DNA from: an uncultured Fidelibacterota bacterium
GTDB taxonomy: Bacteria; Fidelibacterota; Marinisomatia; Marinisomatales; TCS55
Length of the DNA: 58,496 nucleotides
Direction: 5' to 3'
Assembly (NCBI GenBank): GCA_913062595.1
Contig: CAJXWT010000004.1
Span: 1-58,496, forward strand
The position numbers and the translations under genes were made by a program. The notes below the pieces were generated by a model, which was not told where the DNA came from, did no database searches, and worked only from the letters and a program-made list of their open reading frames with translations. Shown here piece by piece: positions 35,952-46,306 of this stretch; the first letter of the stretch is position 1; each line of letters opens with the position of its first letter.

Positions 35952-37307
35952 ATGAAACGATTAGCGACGATATGTACGCTTATCCTTTTGACAAGTATAA
36001 GCCCACTCTCTGCGCAAAGTGAAGCGGGGGCAATATTTTTACTGATCTCACCTGGTGCGCGCGCAGGCGGAATGGGTGAAGCACATGTCGCAGTAGCCAA
36101 TGATGTTTACGCCAGCTATTGGAATCCTGCTGGTCTAGCATTTCTTGAAGGATCTGAACTGGCGCTAATGCACGTAAACTGGCTTCCTAATTTGGCCGAT
36201 GATCTCTATTATGAATTCCTCGCCTTTCGCCGTCATTTCCCATATTTGGGCACATTAGGCGGACATATTATTTACCTCAATCTGGGTGAGCAGATACGTA
36301 TGGGGGAGACTCCAGATGATTATCTTGGTAAATTTACCAGTTATATGATGGCTGCAACCATTTCGTACAGTGCATTGCTCTCACAGAATTCATCCTTAGG
36401 CATTAATGCGAAAATATCTTATCAGCATTTGGTTGAACTAGGTGCAGGTAATGAACAGGGCAAGGGTACCTCCACTGATTTTGGTTTTGACATAGGTTAT
36501 CTTCGTAAAGAATTCCTCACACCTCGTCTAAATATGGGGCTGACTGTTACCAATATTGGCCCTAAAGTTTCTTTTATCGATCCTGCACAGGCCGATCCAC
36601 AACCAACAAATTTTACTTTAGGTCTTAACTATGCCATTGTTAATTCAGAGTACAATAAACTAAACGTTGTTTATGATGTAGATAAACTGCTGGTATCATC
36701 CTACCCGGCAATGGACTGGGATGGGGATGGTTATATTGGAGGTTTTGATGAAGATGGCCATCAATCAGATAAGAATGCTGATTTCAATAAGGATGGCCAG
36801 CAGGAAACTGAACATACTGATCCAATTTATTTTGCTATTTTTACATCCTGGGTGGATGACTGGTTACTGGGCGGAGATATTGATATGGCTACCCCTGGGA
36901 ATGACCCTGACCGACAAATAGGCGGATTTGAGTGGGAAGATATAAACGGCAATGGTGAGATAGACCCCGATGAGGGAGAAATGATATCAACTTATGCTGA
37001 TCCCGGTGATGCAGCCTGGGGTGTATACAATGAATTTGGACAAAAGGAAGTCGGCAGTGGTACTGCCAGGACAATTCAGAATGAACTCGATAAGCTTGTC
37101 CACAATATTGGTATGGAATACTGGTATTCTAGTTACTTTGCTTTGCGGATGGGTTATCTTTATGATAAAACTGGCAAGATAAGTAATCCAACCTTTGGCG
37201 TCGGTCTGCGATTTGCGGGCTATGGTTTTGATTTTGGATATACATCTGGTGAACCAGGCCATCCACTATCAAATACCATGCGTTTTTCTCTAAATATCGA
37301 ATTTTAA
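35952..37307 (+). CDS. PorV/PorQ-family outer-membrane protein
   Basis: 451 residues with a signal peptide (LILLTSISPLSAQS). The start of the mature protein, FLLISPGARAGGMGEAHVAVAND followed by ASYWNPAGLAF, is the PorV/PorQ signature. In Bacteroidota PorV shuttles T9SS cargo to the surface attachment complex. Unusually, two Asp/Gly/Asn calcium-loop regions (near 256-285 and 325-340, for example DWDGDGYIGGFDED and DINGNGEIDPDEGE) are inserted. The next gene encodes a protein with a T9SS sorting tail, which fits. Confidence 0.8.
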   Translation: MKRLATICTLILLTSISPLSAQSEAGAIFLLISPGARAGGMGEAHVAVANDVYASYWNPAGLAFLEGSELALMHVNWLPNLADDLYYEFLAFRRHFPYLGTLGGHIIYLNLGEQIRMGETPDDYLGKFTSYMMAATISYSALLSQNSSLGINAKISYQHLVELGAGNEQGKGTSTDFGFDIGYLRKEFLTPRLNMGLTVTNIGPKVSFIDPAQADPQPTNFTLGLNYAIVNSEYNKLNVVYDVDKLLVSSYPAMDWDGDGYIGGFDEDGHQSDKNADFNKDGQQETEHTDPIYFAIFTSWVDDWLLGGDIDMATPGNDPDRQIGGFEWEDINGNGEIDPDEGEMISTYADPGDAAWGVYNEFGQKEVGSGTARTIQNELDKLVHNIGMEYWYSSYFALRMGYLYDKTGKISNPTFGVGLRFAGYGFDFGYTSGEPGHPLSNTMRFSLNIEF

Positions 37308-37337
37308 ACTACTCCGCGAACAATAAACAATTTTCAA

Positions 37338-40055
37338 ATGCGTAGGATTGTAATTATCCTGACAATTTCTGCTTCACTTTATCCCTGTTTTGCTGGGATT
37401 AATGGCTCTGTTCGTATTGCAGCGATCAGGGTGTCCTTTATGGCAGATGAGACGCCCGGCACCACAGGGAATGGTTCATTCCTGTTAAATGCTGTTATTG
37501 ATACTTGCGGTAAGTACACAATCGATCCTGTTCCTCACGATCGATCCTATTTCGAGTCTCAGTTAGTAGCTGTAAATAATTATTATCGCTCGGTTTCTTA
37601 TGGGAAATTTGGCCTGGACCTTGATCAGTCTACTGTATTTCCACAAACTGACGATGGCAGTTATATATTACCCGAAAAGATGGATTATTATCATCCCTAT
37701 AATCAGACTGACCTGCATGATCAACGAGTAACTGAATTATTTCGCGATGCTATAGAGACAGCCTACAATAATGATGAGATTGATTTTTCAAATTATGATC
37801 ATGTTGTGGTCTTCCATGCCGGCATAGGCCAAGATTTTTCCTTACCATTTTTAGACCCTACCCCAGAGGATATACCTTCAACATTTATTGATGGTGATAT
37901 GTTACAGGAATATGTTGGTGGGGTGCTACAATTTGGTACAGCTACAATAAATCAGGGTATCATTTTACCAGAGACCCAGAATCATTTATTCTATCAAGAG
38001 TCTGAAAATATTTTCCTCAATACTGAGGAACCATGTGACTACCAATATGGGCTAACTGGTACATTTGCATTAATGTTGGGTTTTGCAATTGGATTACCGC
38101 CTCTGTGGGATACGAATTCAGGGCAGAGCGGCATCGGCATTTTTGGTCTCATGGACCAAGGGTCAAATAATGGTCGCGGACTAATACCATCTCCACCCGA
38201 TGCATGGAGTAGAAAATTCGCAGGTTGGGAATTGCCTTTGATATTAACACCATCTATAACGATCAATCTACCGAGCCGATCTGAGGATAACTTGGTGCAA
38301 ATCCCAATCAATGAAACTGAATATTTTCTGATTGAGAATAGAACGAACTGGTACCAAGGAAATATGTATATTGATTCGACCCGCTATCTTATCTATAAGA
38401 ATACTGAGCGATACCCGCCTTTTGTTGAAGTTCTTTTTGATTCAGTTGCGATTGAAAAGGATGAGAATGGGGTGGTTACTGCAATCCCGGATTATGACCT
38501 GGGATTACCGGCATCCGGTCTATTGATCTGGCATATAGATGAAATTAAAATTTTTAGTGGCCTAGATAATTACCTTGTAAATGGTGATCGTGCAAATAGA
38601 GGGGTGGATTTGGAAGAAGCGGATGGTGCCCAGGATATTGGTTTTCCCTCAATTTTTCTTTTTTCTGATCCATCAGCGGGATATTTCGGTGATGTATGGT
38701 TCAAAGGGAATCCAGAATATGAACGTGCTAATCCAAGTATGGAGGGACTTGCGCCTGAATTTGGCACGTTCACTTATCCAAGTACCGTATCCAATGAAGG
38801 TGCATCAACGTTCATAACTATTGGCGACATTAGTTTCCAAGCGGATACGATGAGTTTTACCATTTACAGTTCATTACTGGCGGATGGTTTTCCGGATACT
38901 TCACTTCACATTGGGTTAGTTTATGATTTTGATAATGATGGTGTTATGGAAATCGTAGGAGGAAAAGACAGTGTTTGGTTTGCCCAGGATGAAGACGTTT
39001 TAAATGAACAGTATTTCTATTCGACAAATAATGAGGTATATGACTTTGCGGTTGGCGATTTTGACGGTTCAAACCAGTTGTTGATTTTTGAACGAGACAG
39101 CACCACATCCTTTGTATTTCATTTTGTGTGGGATGCAAACCAAAAGGATATGATTTTACAGTCAACAAATAGTTTTACTGCCCATACAATTTTGTTTGTA
39201 AATGATACTTTGGGGAATCACCAATATTTACAAAAACCGAATGAAAGGTTTGTATCAACTTGGATAATTAATAAGGATGGTTATATCGATAGTATAAATC
39301 AGGTTTCATTACTCTCAGCAGCTGATTTAAATCTCGATGGTGAGGGTGAATATTTGTATATAGACTACCAATTAGTAGACATACCAAACTTTTATGGAGC
39401 ATTAGAGGCAAAACATATGAATGGAGTCACTGTCTCAGGTTTTCCTTTATATCATTATCCTCGTGGTCAAACAGCGTTAATAAAAAATTTATATGGCGAT
39501 GATCATCCCGAAATTGTAGTTCGGAATGATAATGGGGAAATAATAGTCATCAATTGGCAGGGACAGGTTGAATATCGTTTAACGGATTATGGAGACCTTG
39601 TATGCTTGAGTGAATATGATGGTCGGAATGCCATTGTCACTGCATCGGCCATTTGGTTTTTTGATGAGGTTAGCAAGAATCATGGCAATGAATGGACGTC
39701 AACCCACCATGACTTTGGCAACACGCGAACTCTATATTTGAATATTCCCAAGCGCATTCCTGACTCTGCATTGATCGATAAAGGTAAGACATATGCTTAT
39801 CCCAACCCGGTCTATGATGATCATGTTTATTTCCGTATTGCTGTAGAATCAGCTGAGCGGATTGAAATTATGATCTATGATTTGGCAGGATATTTCATCA
39901 AACAGATCAATTTTGAGGGACCTCTAAAAGGTGCAATTGAGGAAAAAAGTTGGCGTGTGGGAGATATTGAACCAGGCGTTTATTTTGCGAATGTAACCGC
40001 TTGGAGTGGCGATCAATCTGAAACAAAAGTTTTGAAAGTCGCAGTCATACACTAA
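37338..40055 (+). CDS. M6-like secreted protein lacking HExxH, with T9SS tail
   Basis: 905 residues. Signal peptide (residues 1-20), then an M6/immune inhibitor A-like domain. The zinc-site region aligns as GTFALMLGFAIGLPPLWD (241-258) against the family's AHEFGHxLGLPDLYD, so both His and the Glu are replaced; the following GLMDQG segment remains. Central beta-propeller or FG-GAP-like repeats (DFDNDGVMEIVGG) lead to a C-terminal sorting domain (YAYPNPV, IEIMIYDLAGYF, GVYFANV). It is predicted to be secreted by T9SS and catalytically dead, perhaps a binding protein. Its stop overlaps the next gene. Confidence 0.75.
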   Translation: MRRIVIILTISASLYPCFAGINGSVRIAAIRVSFMADETPGTTGNGSFLLNAVIDTCGKYTIDPVPHDRSYFESQLVAVNNYYRSVSYGKFGLDLDQSTVFPQTDDGSYILPEKMDYYHPYNQTDLHDQRVTELFRDAIETAYNNDEIDFSNYDHVVVFHAGIGQDFSLPFLDPTPEDIPSTFIDGDMLQEYVGGVLQFGTATINQGIILPETQNHLFYQESENIFLNTEEPCDYQYGLTGTFALMLGFAIGLPPLWDTNSGQSGIGIFGLMDQGSNNGRGLIPSPPDAWSRKFAGWELPLILTPSITINLPSRSEDNLVQIPINETEYFLIENRTNWYQGNMYIDSTRYLIYKNTERYPPFVEVLFDSVAIEKDENGVVTAIPDYDLGLPASGLLIWHIDEIKIFSGLDNYLVNGDRANRGVDLEEADGAQDIGFPSIFLFSDPSAGYFGDVWFKGNPEYERANPSMEGLAPEFGTFTYPSTVSNEGASTFITIGDISFQADTMSFTIYSSLLADGFPDTSLHIGLVYDFDNDGVMEIVGGKDSVWFAQDEDVLNEQYFYSTNNEVYDFAVGDFDGSNQLLIFERDSTTSFVFHFVWDANQKDMILQSTNSFTAHTILFVNDTLGNHQYLQKPNERFVSTWIINKDGYIDSINQVSLLSAADLNLDGEGEYLYIDYQLVDIPNFYGALEAKHMNGVTVSGFPLYHYPRGQTALIKNLYGDDHPEIVVRNDNGEIIVINWQGQVEYRLTDYGDLVCLSEYDGRNAIVTASAIWFFDEVSKNHGNEWTSTHHDFGNTRTLYLNIPKRIPDSALIDKGKTYAYPNPVYDDHVYFRIAVESAERIEIMIYDLAGYFIKQINFEGPLKGAIEEKSWRVGDIEPGVYFANVTAWSGDQSETKVLKVAVIH

Positions 40056-43015
40056 TGGTTATTTTACGGGTAATATCGCTTTATTTGCTGTTATCGGGTC
40101 TAGTGATTGGTCAGGATTATTATAATCACCCTGAAATAGACTGGAAGACATTCGAAACCAATCATTTTCAAATCCATTTTTATGAGGGTAGTGAAGGCAC
40201 TGCCAGAGAGGGTGCGTTTGTCGCTGAAAAAATTTACCCATTTGTTACCCAGCTTTATGAATACGAGCCAGCGGAGAAAACGGATATTGTTTTTCTCGAT
40301 ACGGATGACATCTCCAACGGTGCGGCTTACTACTACGATAATAAAATACTTATTTGGGCATCTCCTATGGATTTTGAATTGCGGGGCAGCCATCGCTGGT
40401 TACAAAATGTCATCACCCATGAATTCACTCACATTGTTTCTATGCAAAAATCGATGAAAGCAGGATTGCGTTTTCCAGGAGCCTACCTGCAGTGGATTGG
40501 ATACGAAGATGAAAAGCGGAAGGATGTGTTATATGGTTATCCCAATACGATGGTGAGCTATGCTCTCCCTGGTACTAGTGTGCCGCCGTGGTTGGCCGAA
40601 GGTACTGCTCAATACATGTATGAGGGCGCTGACTGGGATAATTGGGATACACATCGAGATATGATCCTGCGTGATAGGGTGATGAATAATAACTTATTAA
40701 CTCTCACCGAAATGAACACGTTTGGGAAGAGTGGAATTGGTAATGAGTCCACCTATAACGCCGGATATAAGTTTTGCCGTTTTATTGCGCTATCATATGG
40801 GGCTGATAAATTAAAAGAAATCGTATTGGCACTTTCATCACCACTGCAGTTCTCGGTAAGTAGTGCTATTGAAAGTTCAATCGGGATCTCTGGAAATGAA
40901 TTATATGATCTTTACAAGAAAAGCCTGGAAAACGGATATGATCTTTTAACACAATCCATGCGGTCTACAGAAGTGGATGGCAGGATAATTGCAGGAAAGG
41001 GAACGGCCAATCTTCATCCAGTCTGGTCACCGAATGGAAATCATATTGCCTATCTTTCAAATGAGGAAAATGATTTTTTTGGGCAGACGGATCTTTTTGT
41101 ATATGATCTGAAAGCCAATAATGCTGAGAATATCCAATCTGGTGTTGTTTCGGCTCCTACATGGAATAATAATGGTTCAACCATATATTATGCGAAAAAA
41201 GCAAAATATCCCAATAAGCAGGGATCCAAATACTTTGACCTATACGAATATGACTTGAATACGGAACAAGAAACACGCCTGACAAAAGATTCCCGTGCTT
41301 TTTCTCCGTGTTTTATATCCAAAGATAGTACGCTGATATACCTAGCAACACATGATGGTGGGCAGAATATTTATCGTATCGATCTCAAATCCCGTAAAAC
41401 ACAACGACTTACAAATTTTGAAGATCGCAGGATGCTCAGCAGTTTGGCCTATGATGAGGAAAAGAATAGAATATTATTTGATGTTACCAGAAATCACTTT
41501 CGCGATATTGCTTATTTATCGCTAGGTGATTCGACGCTTGGTCTTGTTTTTTCGAATGGGGAATGGGACGAGAGGGATATCAATATTTCAGCAGGACAGC
41601 TTATTTATTCAGATGACCGTTCCGGCGTTTTCAATCTATACGTAATTGATGAGAAAACTATGACTGGCGGATATATCACGAATGTTATGGGCGGTGCGTT
41701 TATGCCTGCTATAAATATTACCGGTCAGGTAGTGTATTCTCTTTATGAGAATGGATCATATAAAATAGCTATCCTGGATAGTACTGTTTTCCTGGACCAA
41801 AAAACTGTAGGCTATGATCCTGACTACTGGCAACGGAATTCAGGACTTGCGGAGCCAATTATTGCACAGGTTGATCTGCCTGCCAAATCGTATGAGGATG
41901 ATTTTACCACCATGTTCGTGAGTCCAAAAATAATGGGTGATTATCAGACGATCAAGTTGGGCTGGTATTTCTTTTCAAATGAAATTCTTGATCGTTTAAG
42001 TCTTTTTGGCGGTGCTTCCATGAATACAGCAAAAGATTTGGACCTGTTTTTTATTTTTGAATTTCGGCGATTATATCCAACTCTATTTGCTGAGGTATTT
42101 TATTTAACCAGGAATATCCAGGAAAAAAATCAGTATTCTGTATATTCATTGGATGATCGTCTACGGTTTCGTCTAATTCAATTTGATGGTGGGTTGCGAT
42201 TTCCTTTGTTTGGTCTAGGAAAACTGGAATTATTTTCTTCTTGGCAACAATATAGAGCATTTATCAAAGAGACCGTAGAGGGCATCCAAGGATTGGAAGC
42301 AGGCCTGGCCTATGATTATTACAAAGGACTTATTTCTGGTGTCAGATTATCGGTTAATGGTGTCAAACGATTAGTGGATAGTGATATTAATCCTTCCAGG
42401 GGATTTAAGTTGGATGTAGATATTACTTATGAAAAAAATAATTTTATTAAAGGGTTGGACCTTTCCGATGCAGGAACATTAGTACCGAATTGGGCGAATA
42501 ATGATCTTTGGCGAATGCAGCAATCAAGTTCTTTGTTCATTACCATTCCTGCTACCAACCGTATGACAATTAGTCTGGAGTCAATTGCTGGAACCATCAG
42601 CAATGTAGAAGCGGATTCTTTTTTTCATTTTTTCGCTGGTGGACTAAATGGTCTGAAAGGGTATCCTTTTTACAGTATTGAAGGCAAGTCCATCGCTATT
42701 GCAACGGGGACGCTACGAGTACCAATTTTCCGCGAAAAACATATACCATTGGGCTGGTTTATTATGCAAAACAGCACGCTAGGTTTCATCGGACAAATTG
42801 GGGACGCCTGGAGCCAGAGCATTGATGAACCAAACTGGTTACGTTCGGTGGGAATTCAATGGCGAATTAATGGGTTTTCCTTTTATAATTTCCCTACTGC
42901 TATTGGATTAGAATTACACCGAGGATTGGATACATTCCCGCGACAAATAAATAATATAAGTGTAACTTATGGCCAGGAACAACGGTTTTACCTGACTATC
43001 TTATTTGGATTTTGA
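40055..43015 (+). CDS. peptidase MA-like / TolB-type propeller / barrel fusion protein
   Basis: 986 residues. A signal peptide, then a zinc peptidase domain with HEFTH at 122-126, typical of the peptidase MA-like gluzincins. Residues about 310-590 carry TolB-like propeller repeats (LHPVWSPNGNHIAYLSNEEND). The last 350 residues are barrel-like, ending in FYLTILFGF, and resemble the BamA/Omp85 C-terminal barrel. It is predicted to anchor in the outer membrane with a surface or periplasmic peptidase. It overlaps the M6-like gene by one base (TAATG). Confidence 0.8.
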   Translation: MVILRVISLYLLLSGLVIGQDYYNHPEIDWKTFETNHFQIHFYEGSEGTAREGAFVAEKIYPFVTQLYEYEPAEKTDIVFLDTDDISNGAAYYYDNKILIWASPMDFELRGSHRWLQNVITHEFTHIVSMQKSMKAGLRFPGAYLQWIGYEDEKRKDVLYGYPNTMVSYALPGTSVPPWLAEGTAQYMYEGADWDNWDTHRDMILRDRVMNNNLLTLTEMNTFGKSGIGNESTYNAGYKFCRFIALSYGADKLKEIVLALSSPLQFSVSSAIESSIGISGNELYDLYKKSLENGYDLLTQSMRSTEVDGRIIAGKGTANLHPVWSPNGNHIAYLSNEENDFFGQTDLFVYDLKANNAENIQSGVVSAPTWNNNGSTIYYAKKAKYPNKQGSKYFDLYEYDLNTEQETRLTKDSRAFSPCFISKDSTLIYLATHDGGQNIYRIDLKSRKTQRLTNFEDRRMLSSLAYDEEKNRILFDVTRNHFRDIAYLSLGDSTLGLVFSNGEWDERDINISAGQLIYSDDRSGVFNLYVIDEKTMTGGYITNVMGGAFMPAINITGQVVYSLYENGSYKIAILDSTVFLDQKTVGYDPDYWQRNSGLAEPIIAQVDLPAKSYEDDFTTMFVSPKIMGDYQTIKLGWYFFSNEILDRLSLFGGASMNTAKDLDLFFIFEFRRLYPTLFAEVFYLTRNIQEKNQYSVYSLDDRLRFRLIQFDGGLRFPLFGLGKLELFSSWQQYRAFIKETVEGIQGLEAGLAYDYYKGLISGVRLSVNGVKRLVDSDINPSRGFKLDVDITYEKNNFIKGLDLSDAGTLVPNWANNDLWRMQQSSSLFITIPATNRMTISLESIAGTISNVEADSFFHFFAGGLNGLKGYPFYSIEGKSIAIATGTLRVPIFREKHIPLGWFIMQNSTLGFIGQIGDAWSQSIDEPNWLRSVGIQWRINGFSFYNFPTAIGLELHRGLDTFPRQINNISVTYGQEQRFYLTILFGF

Positions 43016-43019
43016 TAAC

Positions 43020-43955
43020 ATGAGGTATTTATTAATCATTTTTGCAGTGACCAGTTACTTAAGTGCTAATAATCTGTATAACCTTGATAGCCGATTTCAT
43101 CCAGTGCTCTCAACAAGTTTCTTTTTCCTGGATCAAGATTCGTTGCCTGCTGCAACAGAAATGGTCGAGCCAGAGGATTCTCTAGTTGTTTATCCAGCGC
43201 GGCCAATGCTTTATTCCTTAATTCTGCCCGGTGCCGGTCAATGGTATAATAAATCACCGGCATGGAAAATCGGGCTATTCGCAGGTATTGAAGCGGCTTC
43301 TATTTTCAGTGGTTTACAATGGAAAAAAAAAGCTGAAGATATTCGTTTACAATATGAAATATTCGCAGATCAGAACTGGGATTTAGAAACCTGGGTATTT
43401 AATACCTTGAATACTCCCATAGGAAACTATGCTGACGTACATATAAATGGTACCCATAAACTAATCCTTGTTTTATCAGGCAGCCTGGCTGAGCAATACG
43501 GGAACTACGTTTCTTCTGATTCATTAGAGAATAACGCTCATTGGGTCTATACGAATGAAGTGAGCGTACTTAGAGATAGAGATTTCTACGAGAATATAGG
43601 GAAATATGACCAATTTGTCGGCGGCTGGATTGATTGTTATGGCCTGGCAAATAACCAACTATGGTTTGAAGTAGAGAAAGATGTGGGCGACAGTACGGAG
43701 ATAATTATTTCTACTCCAAATAAAGAGGATTACGTCAATCAAAGAGGACGTTCAAATGGTTACCTAAATATGGCGAAATACGCTGTAAGTGCGGTCATGT
43801 TTAACCATGTGATCAGTGCATTGGAAGCTGTGTGGTCTACCCAAATTAGAAACAGAACAAAAAAAGAACGAAAAGTCCAGACCAACGTAGGATTATTATA
43901 TAATCAACATGCAAAATATGGCGTTGGAGGGATTGCGGTATCACTACATTGGTAA
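43020..43955 (+). CDS. DUF5683 domain protein
   Basis: 311 residues from ATG 43020; a TTG at 43005 overlaps the previous gene. A signal peptide and the segment LYSLILPGAGQWYNKSPAWKIGLFAG (near residues 65-90) are typical of DUF5683 envelope proteins in FCB bacteria. Its position in an envelope gene cluster supports an outer-membrane-related role, function unknown. Confidence 0.8.
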   Translation: MRYLLIIFAVTSYLSANNLYNLDSRFHPVLSTSFFFLDQDSLPAATEMVEPEDSLVVYPARPMLYSLILPGAGQWYNKSPAWKIGLFAGIEAASIFSGLQWKKKAEDIRLQYEIFADQNWDLETWVFNTLNTPIGNYADVHINGTHKLILVLSGSLAEQYGNYVSSDSLENNAHWVYTNEVSVLRDRDFYENIGKYDQFVGGWIDCYGLANNQLWFEVEKDVGDSTEIIISTPNKEDYVNQRGRSNGYLNMAKYAVSAVMFNHVISALEAVWSTQIRNRTKKERKVQTNVGLLYNQHAKYGVGGIAVSLHW

Positions 43956-44704
43956 GAAAATATTATCTGTATCTAATTTTTATCACCTTAAGTTTGTTTT
44001 GGGGATGTGCTTCCTTTCAATCACAACAGGAAGAGGATATCGAAGTGCAATTTGAACGGGCAAAGAAATTCCTTGATAAGAAGAAGTATTTGCGTGCCCA
44101 GGAGGAATTTAATAATCTGGTGATTAGAGGCACCCATACTGACCTTGGTGATGATGCGCAATTCTACCTAGCGGAATCATATTATTTGAATAAAGAATAT
44201 CTTTTGGCGATTGCTGAATATGACCGACTCATTAGGCGTATGGGATTTAGTCCGTATGTAGAAAAGGCTCGCTGGCGAGTGTGTCAAAGTTATGTGAAGG
44301 AGTCACCCAAATACTATAAAGATCAGACCAATACGGAAAAAGCATTGAGTAAGCTACAGGAGCTTCTTGATGATTATTCGAATTCAGAATACAGAGAAGA
44401 AGCGAAGGGATTGATTGATGAATTGCGCAATAAATTGGCCAGGAAGGAATATGCAACCGGTGTTCTCTACATAAAAATGGAGGAATACCAATCGGCAATT
44501 ATGGCATTTGAGGGTTTAATCGATAATTACTATGATACAGATATACTGGAAATGGGACATGTTGGTATTATTCGCTGCTACAGTAAAATGAAGAAAAAGA
44601 AAGAAGCGGAACAATACTTCGCTGAACACGAGAGTCAAATAATTTCGACTGATTTACGGCAGGATGCATTAAGTTATATTCAAAAAATAAAAACTCCCGA
44701 TTAG
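43949..44704 (+). CDS. BamD/YfiO-like outer-membrane assembly lipoprotein
   Basis: 251 residues from TTG 43949, overlapping DUF5683. Lipobox LSLFWGC at about residue 20, then five TPR-like repeats (EVQFERAKKFLDKKKYLRAQEEFNNLV). This is the length and layout of BamD, which with BamA inserts barrel proteins. BamA itself is not in the window. Confidence 0.85.
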   Translation: MVRKYYLYLIFITLSLFWGCASFQSQQEEDIEVQFERAKKFLDKKKYLRAQEEFNNLVIRGTHTDLGDDAQFYLAESYYLNKEYLLAIAEYDRLIRRMGFSPYVEKARWRVCQSYVKESPKYYKDQTNTEKALSKLQELLDDYSNSEYREEAKGLIDELRNKLARKEYATGVLYIKMEEYQSAIMAFEGLIDNYYDTDILEMGHVGIIRCYSKMKKKKEAEQYFAEHESQIISTDLRQDALSYIQKIKTPD

Positions 44705-45295
44705 GTGTCTAGGAGAAAAAAGATTTGTTTGTTTGGTGGTACATTCGATCCACCGCACATTGGGCATCTGCTTGTTGCTCAGACAATTTTTGAAGTTGAA
44801 AACTTTGATAAAATTGTTTTTATTCCTACATTTAAAACTCCGGGGAAAAATAATATTACCGATATAAAAGATCGTCTGGCCATGTTAAGAATGGCTGTTA
44901 TCAGTAATCCAAATTTTGAGATTAGTGATCTAGAAATTCAGCGAGGCGGCACCAGCTATACAATAGATACAATCAGTGAGTACAAAAGTGATCAAGATTG
45001 TGATTCTAGGGAATTGCACTATTTAATAGGTAGTGACTCACTGCAGATTTTTCATACCTGGAAAGAGCCAAGTGAAATCCTGGATGAATGTCAAGTTATT
45101 GTTGCCATAAGACCAGGGTTTCGTCCAAGTGATATATCAAATTGGATATTACGTAAGGTACGATTTGCCAGTATCCCGCGATTTGAAATATCTTCCTCAA
45201 CGATCCGGTCGCGCTGGCAAGAAAATAAAACAATTCGCTACATGGTAACCCAGCCGGTATGGGAATATATTAATGACCACGGTATTTATAAGTGA
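44705..45295 (+). CDS. nadD: nicotinate-nucleotide adenylyltransferase
   Basis: 196 residues from GTG 44705, directly after the BamD stop. GGTFDPPHIGHLLVAQ (near residue 11-26) and the C-terminal ISSSTIRSRW block are the NadD signatures. It makes nicotinate adenine dinucleotide for NAD. GTG, rather than ATG, is the only start near the family's normal N-terminus. Confidence 0.93.
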   Translation: MSRRKKICLFGGTFDPPHIGHLLVAQTIFEVENFDKIVFIPTFKTPGKNNITDIKDRLAMLRMAVISNPNFEISDLEIQRGGTSYTIDTISEYKSDQDCDSRELHYLIGSDSLQIFHTWKEPSEILDECQVIVAIRPGFRPSDISNWILRKVRFASIPRFEISSSTIRSRWQENKTIRYMVTQPVWEYINDHGIYK

Positions 45296-45320
45296 TATGT
45301 GATAATTTTTCAGTGCTTTT

Positions 45321-46247
45321 GTGAGCATCGGATACACCTACTTGATTATCGGCAGCGTAATGTTATTTTATGGCGCCAATTGGATTGTAAAGGGTGGCAG
45401 TCAATTAGCAAAATATTTTGGTCTCTCGGCCATGGTGATTGGTTTAACTGTAGTTGCATTTGGCACGTCATTACCCGAGTTGGTCGTAAGTCTTGCAGCG
45501 GCACTTGAAGGATCATCTACTATCGCAGTTGGTAATGTTGTCGGATCGAATATTGCCAATGTTGGGCTGGTCCTGGGATTAAGTTCGCTTGTCTTTCCCC
45601 TAACCATGAAATTTGCCCAGGTAAAAATAGACCTGGTTATTTACATAATTGTATGTTTGCTTTTCACTTACTTTTGCGCGGATGGTGAGATAATCCGCCA
45701 GGAAGGGCTGATCCTGTTCTCTTGTATAATAGCATATACCTGGTTTGCTATTACTCATCCTGCAAAGAACAGGGATCATGAAAATGGTCAAATGAACCCA
45801 AACGTACCTTTATCAAAATCATTATTACTGATCATGTTCGGAATCCTATCGCTTTCTTTTGGTGCAAATATATTTATCACTGGTGCGATCGATATCGCAC
45901 GTTATTTTGGAATAAGCGAGGTAGTTATTGGTATGACTATTGTTGCCCTGGGTACTTCCTTACCAGAACTTGCTACTTCGGTCATTGCTTCATTTCGAAA
46001 AGAAAGTGCGATATCGATCGGTAATATCATTGGTTCCAATTTATTTAATCTACTATCAGTAATTGGACTTGTTTCAATGATAAGTCCACTGGAATCGCCA
46101 GTAGAAATCATACACTTTGAAATACCCTATATGATCGTTTATGGATTGATTTTAATCCCCATTGGTCTAATGCCCCAGCCTATCCACCGGGGAACGGCGC
46201 TTTTACTGCTACTAGGTTATGGTGTGTTTATCTCCCAGATGTTTTAA
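45321..46247 (+). CDS. calcium/sodium antiporter (YrbG family)
   Basis: 308 residues from GTG 45321 with about ten membrane helices. The two internal repeats carry the CaCA alpha motifs: GLTVVAFGTSLPELVVS with AVGNVVGSNIANVG, and GMTIVALGTSLPELATS with SIGNIIGSNLFNLL. It exports calcium in exchange for sodium. The ion preference is inferred from the family. Confidence 0.92.
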   Translation: MSIGYTYLIIGSVMLFYGANWIVKGGSQLAKYFGLSAMVIGLTVVAFGTSLPELVVSLAAALEGSSTIAVGNVVGSNIANVGLVLGLSSLVFPLTMKFAQVKIDLVIYIIVCLLFTYFCADGEIIRQEGLILFSCIIAYTWFAITHPAKNRDHENGQMNPNVPLSKSLLLIMFGILSLSFGANIFITGAIDIARYFGISEVVIGMTIVALGTSLPELATSVIASFRKESAISIGNIIGSNLFNLLSVIGLVSMISPLESPVEIIHFEIPYMIVYGLILIPIGLMPQPIHRGTALLLLLGYGVFISQMF

Positions 46248-46306
46248 ATAGTGAATTCAATTATGTATTCATGGACAAGCGCTAACACAAATCTTAGATT
46301 TAACGC

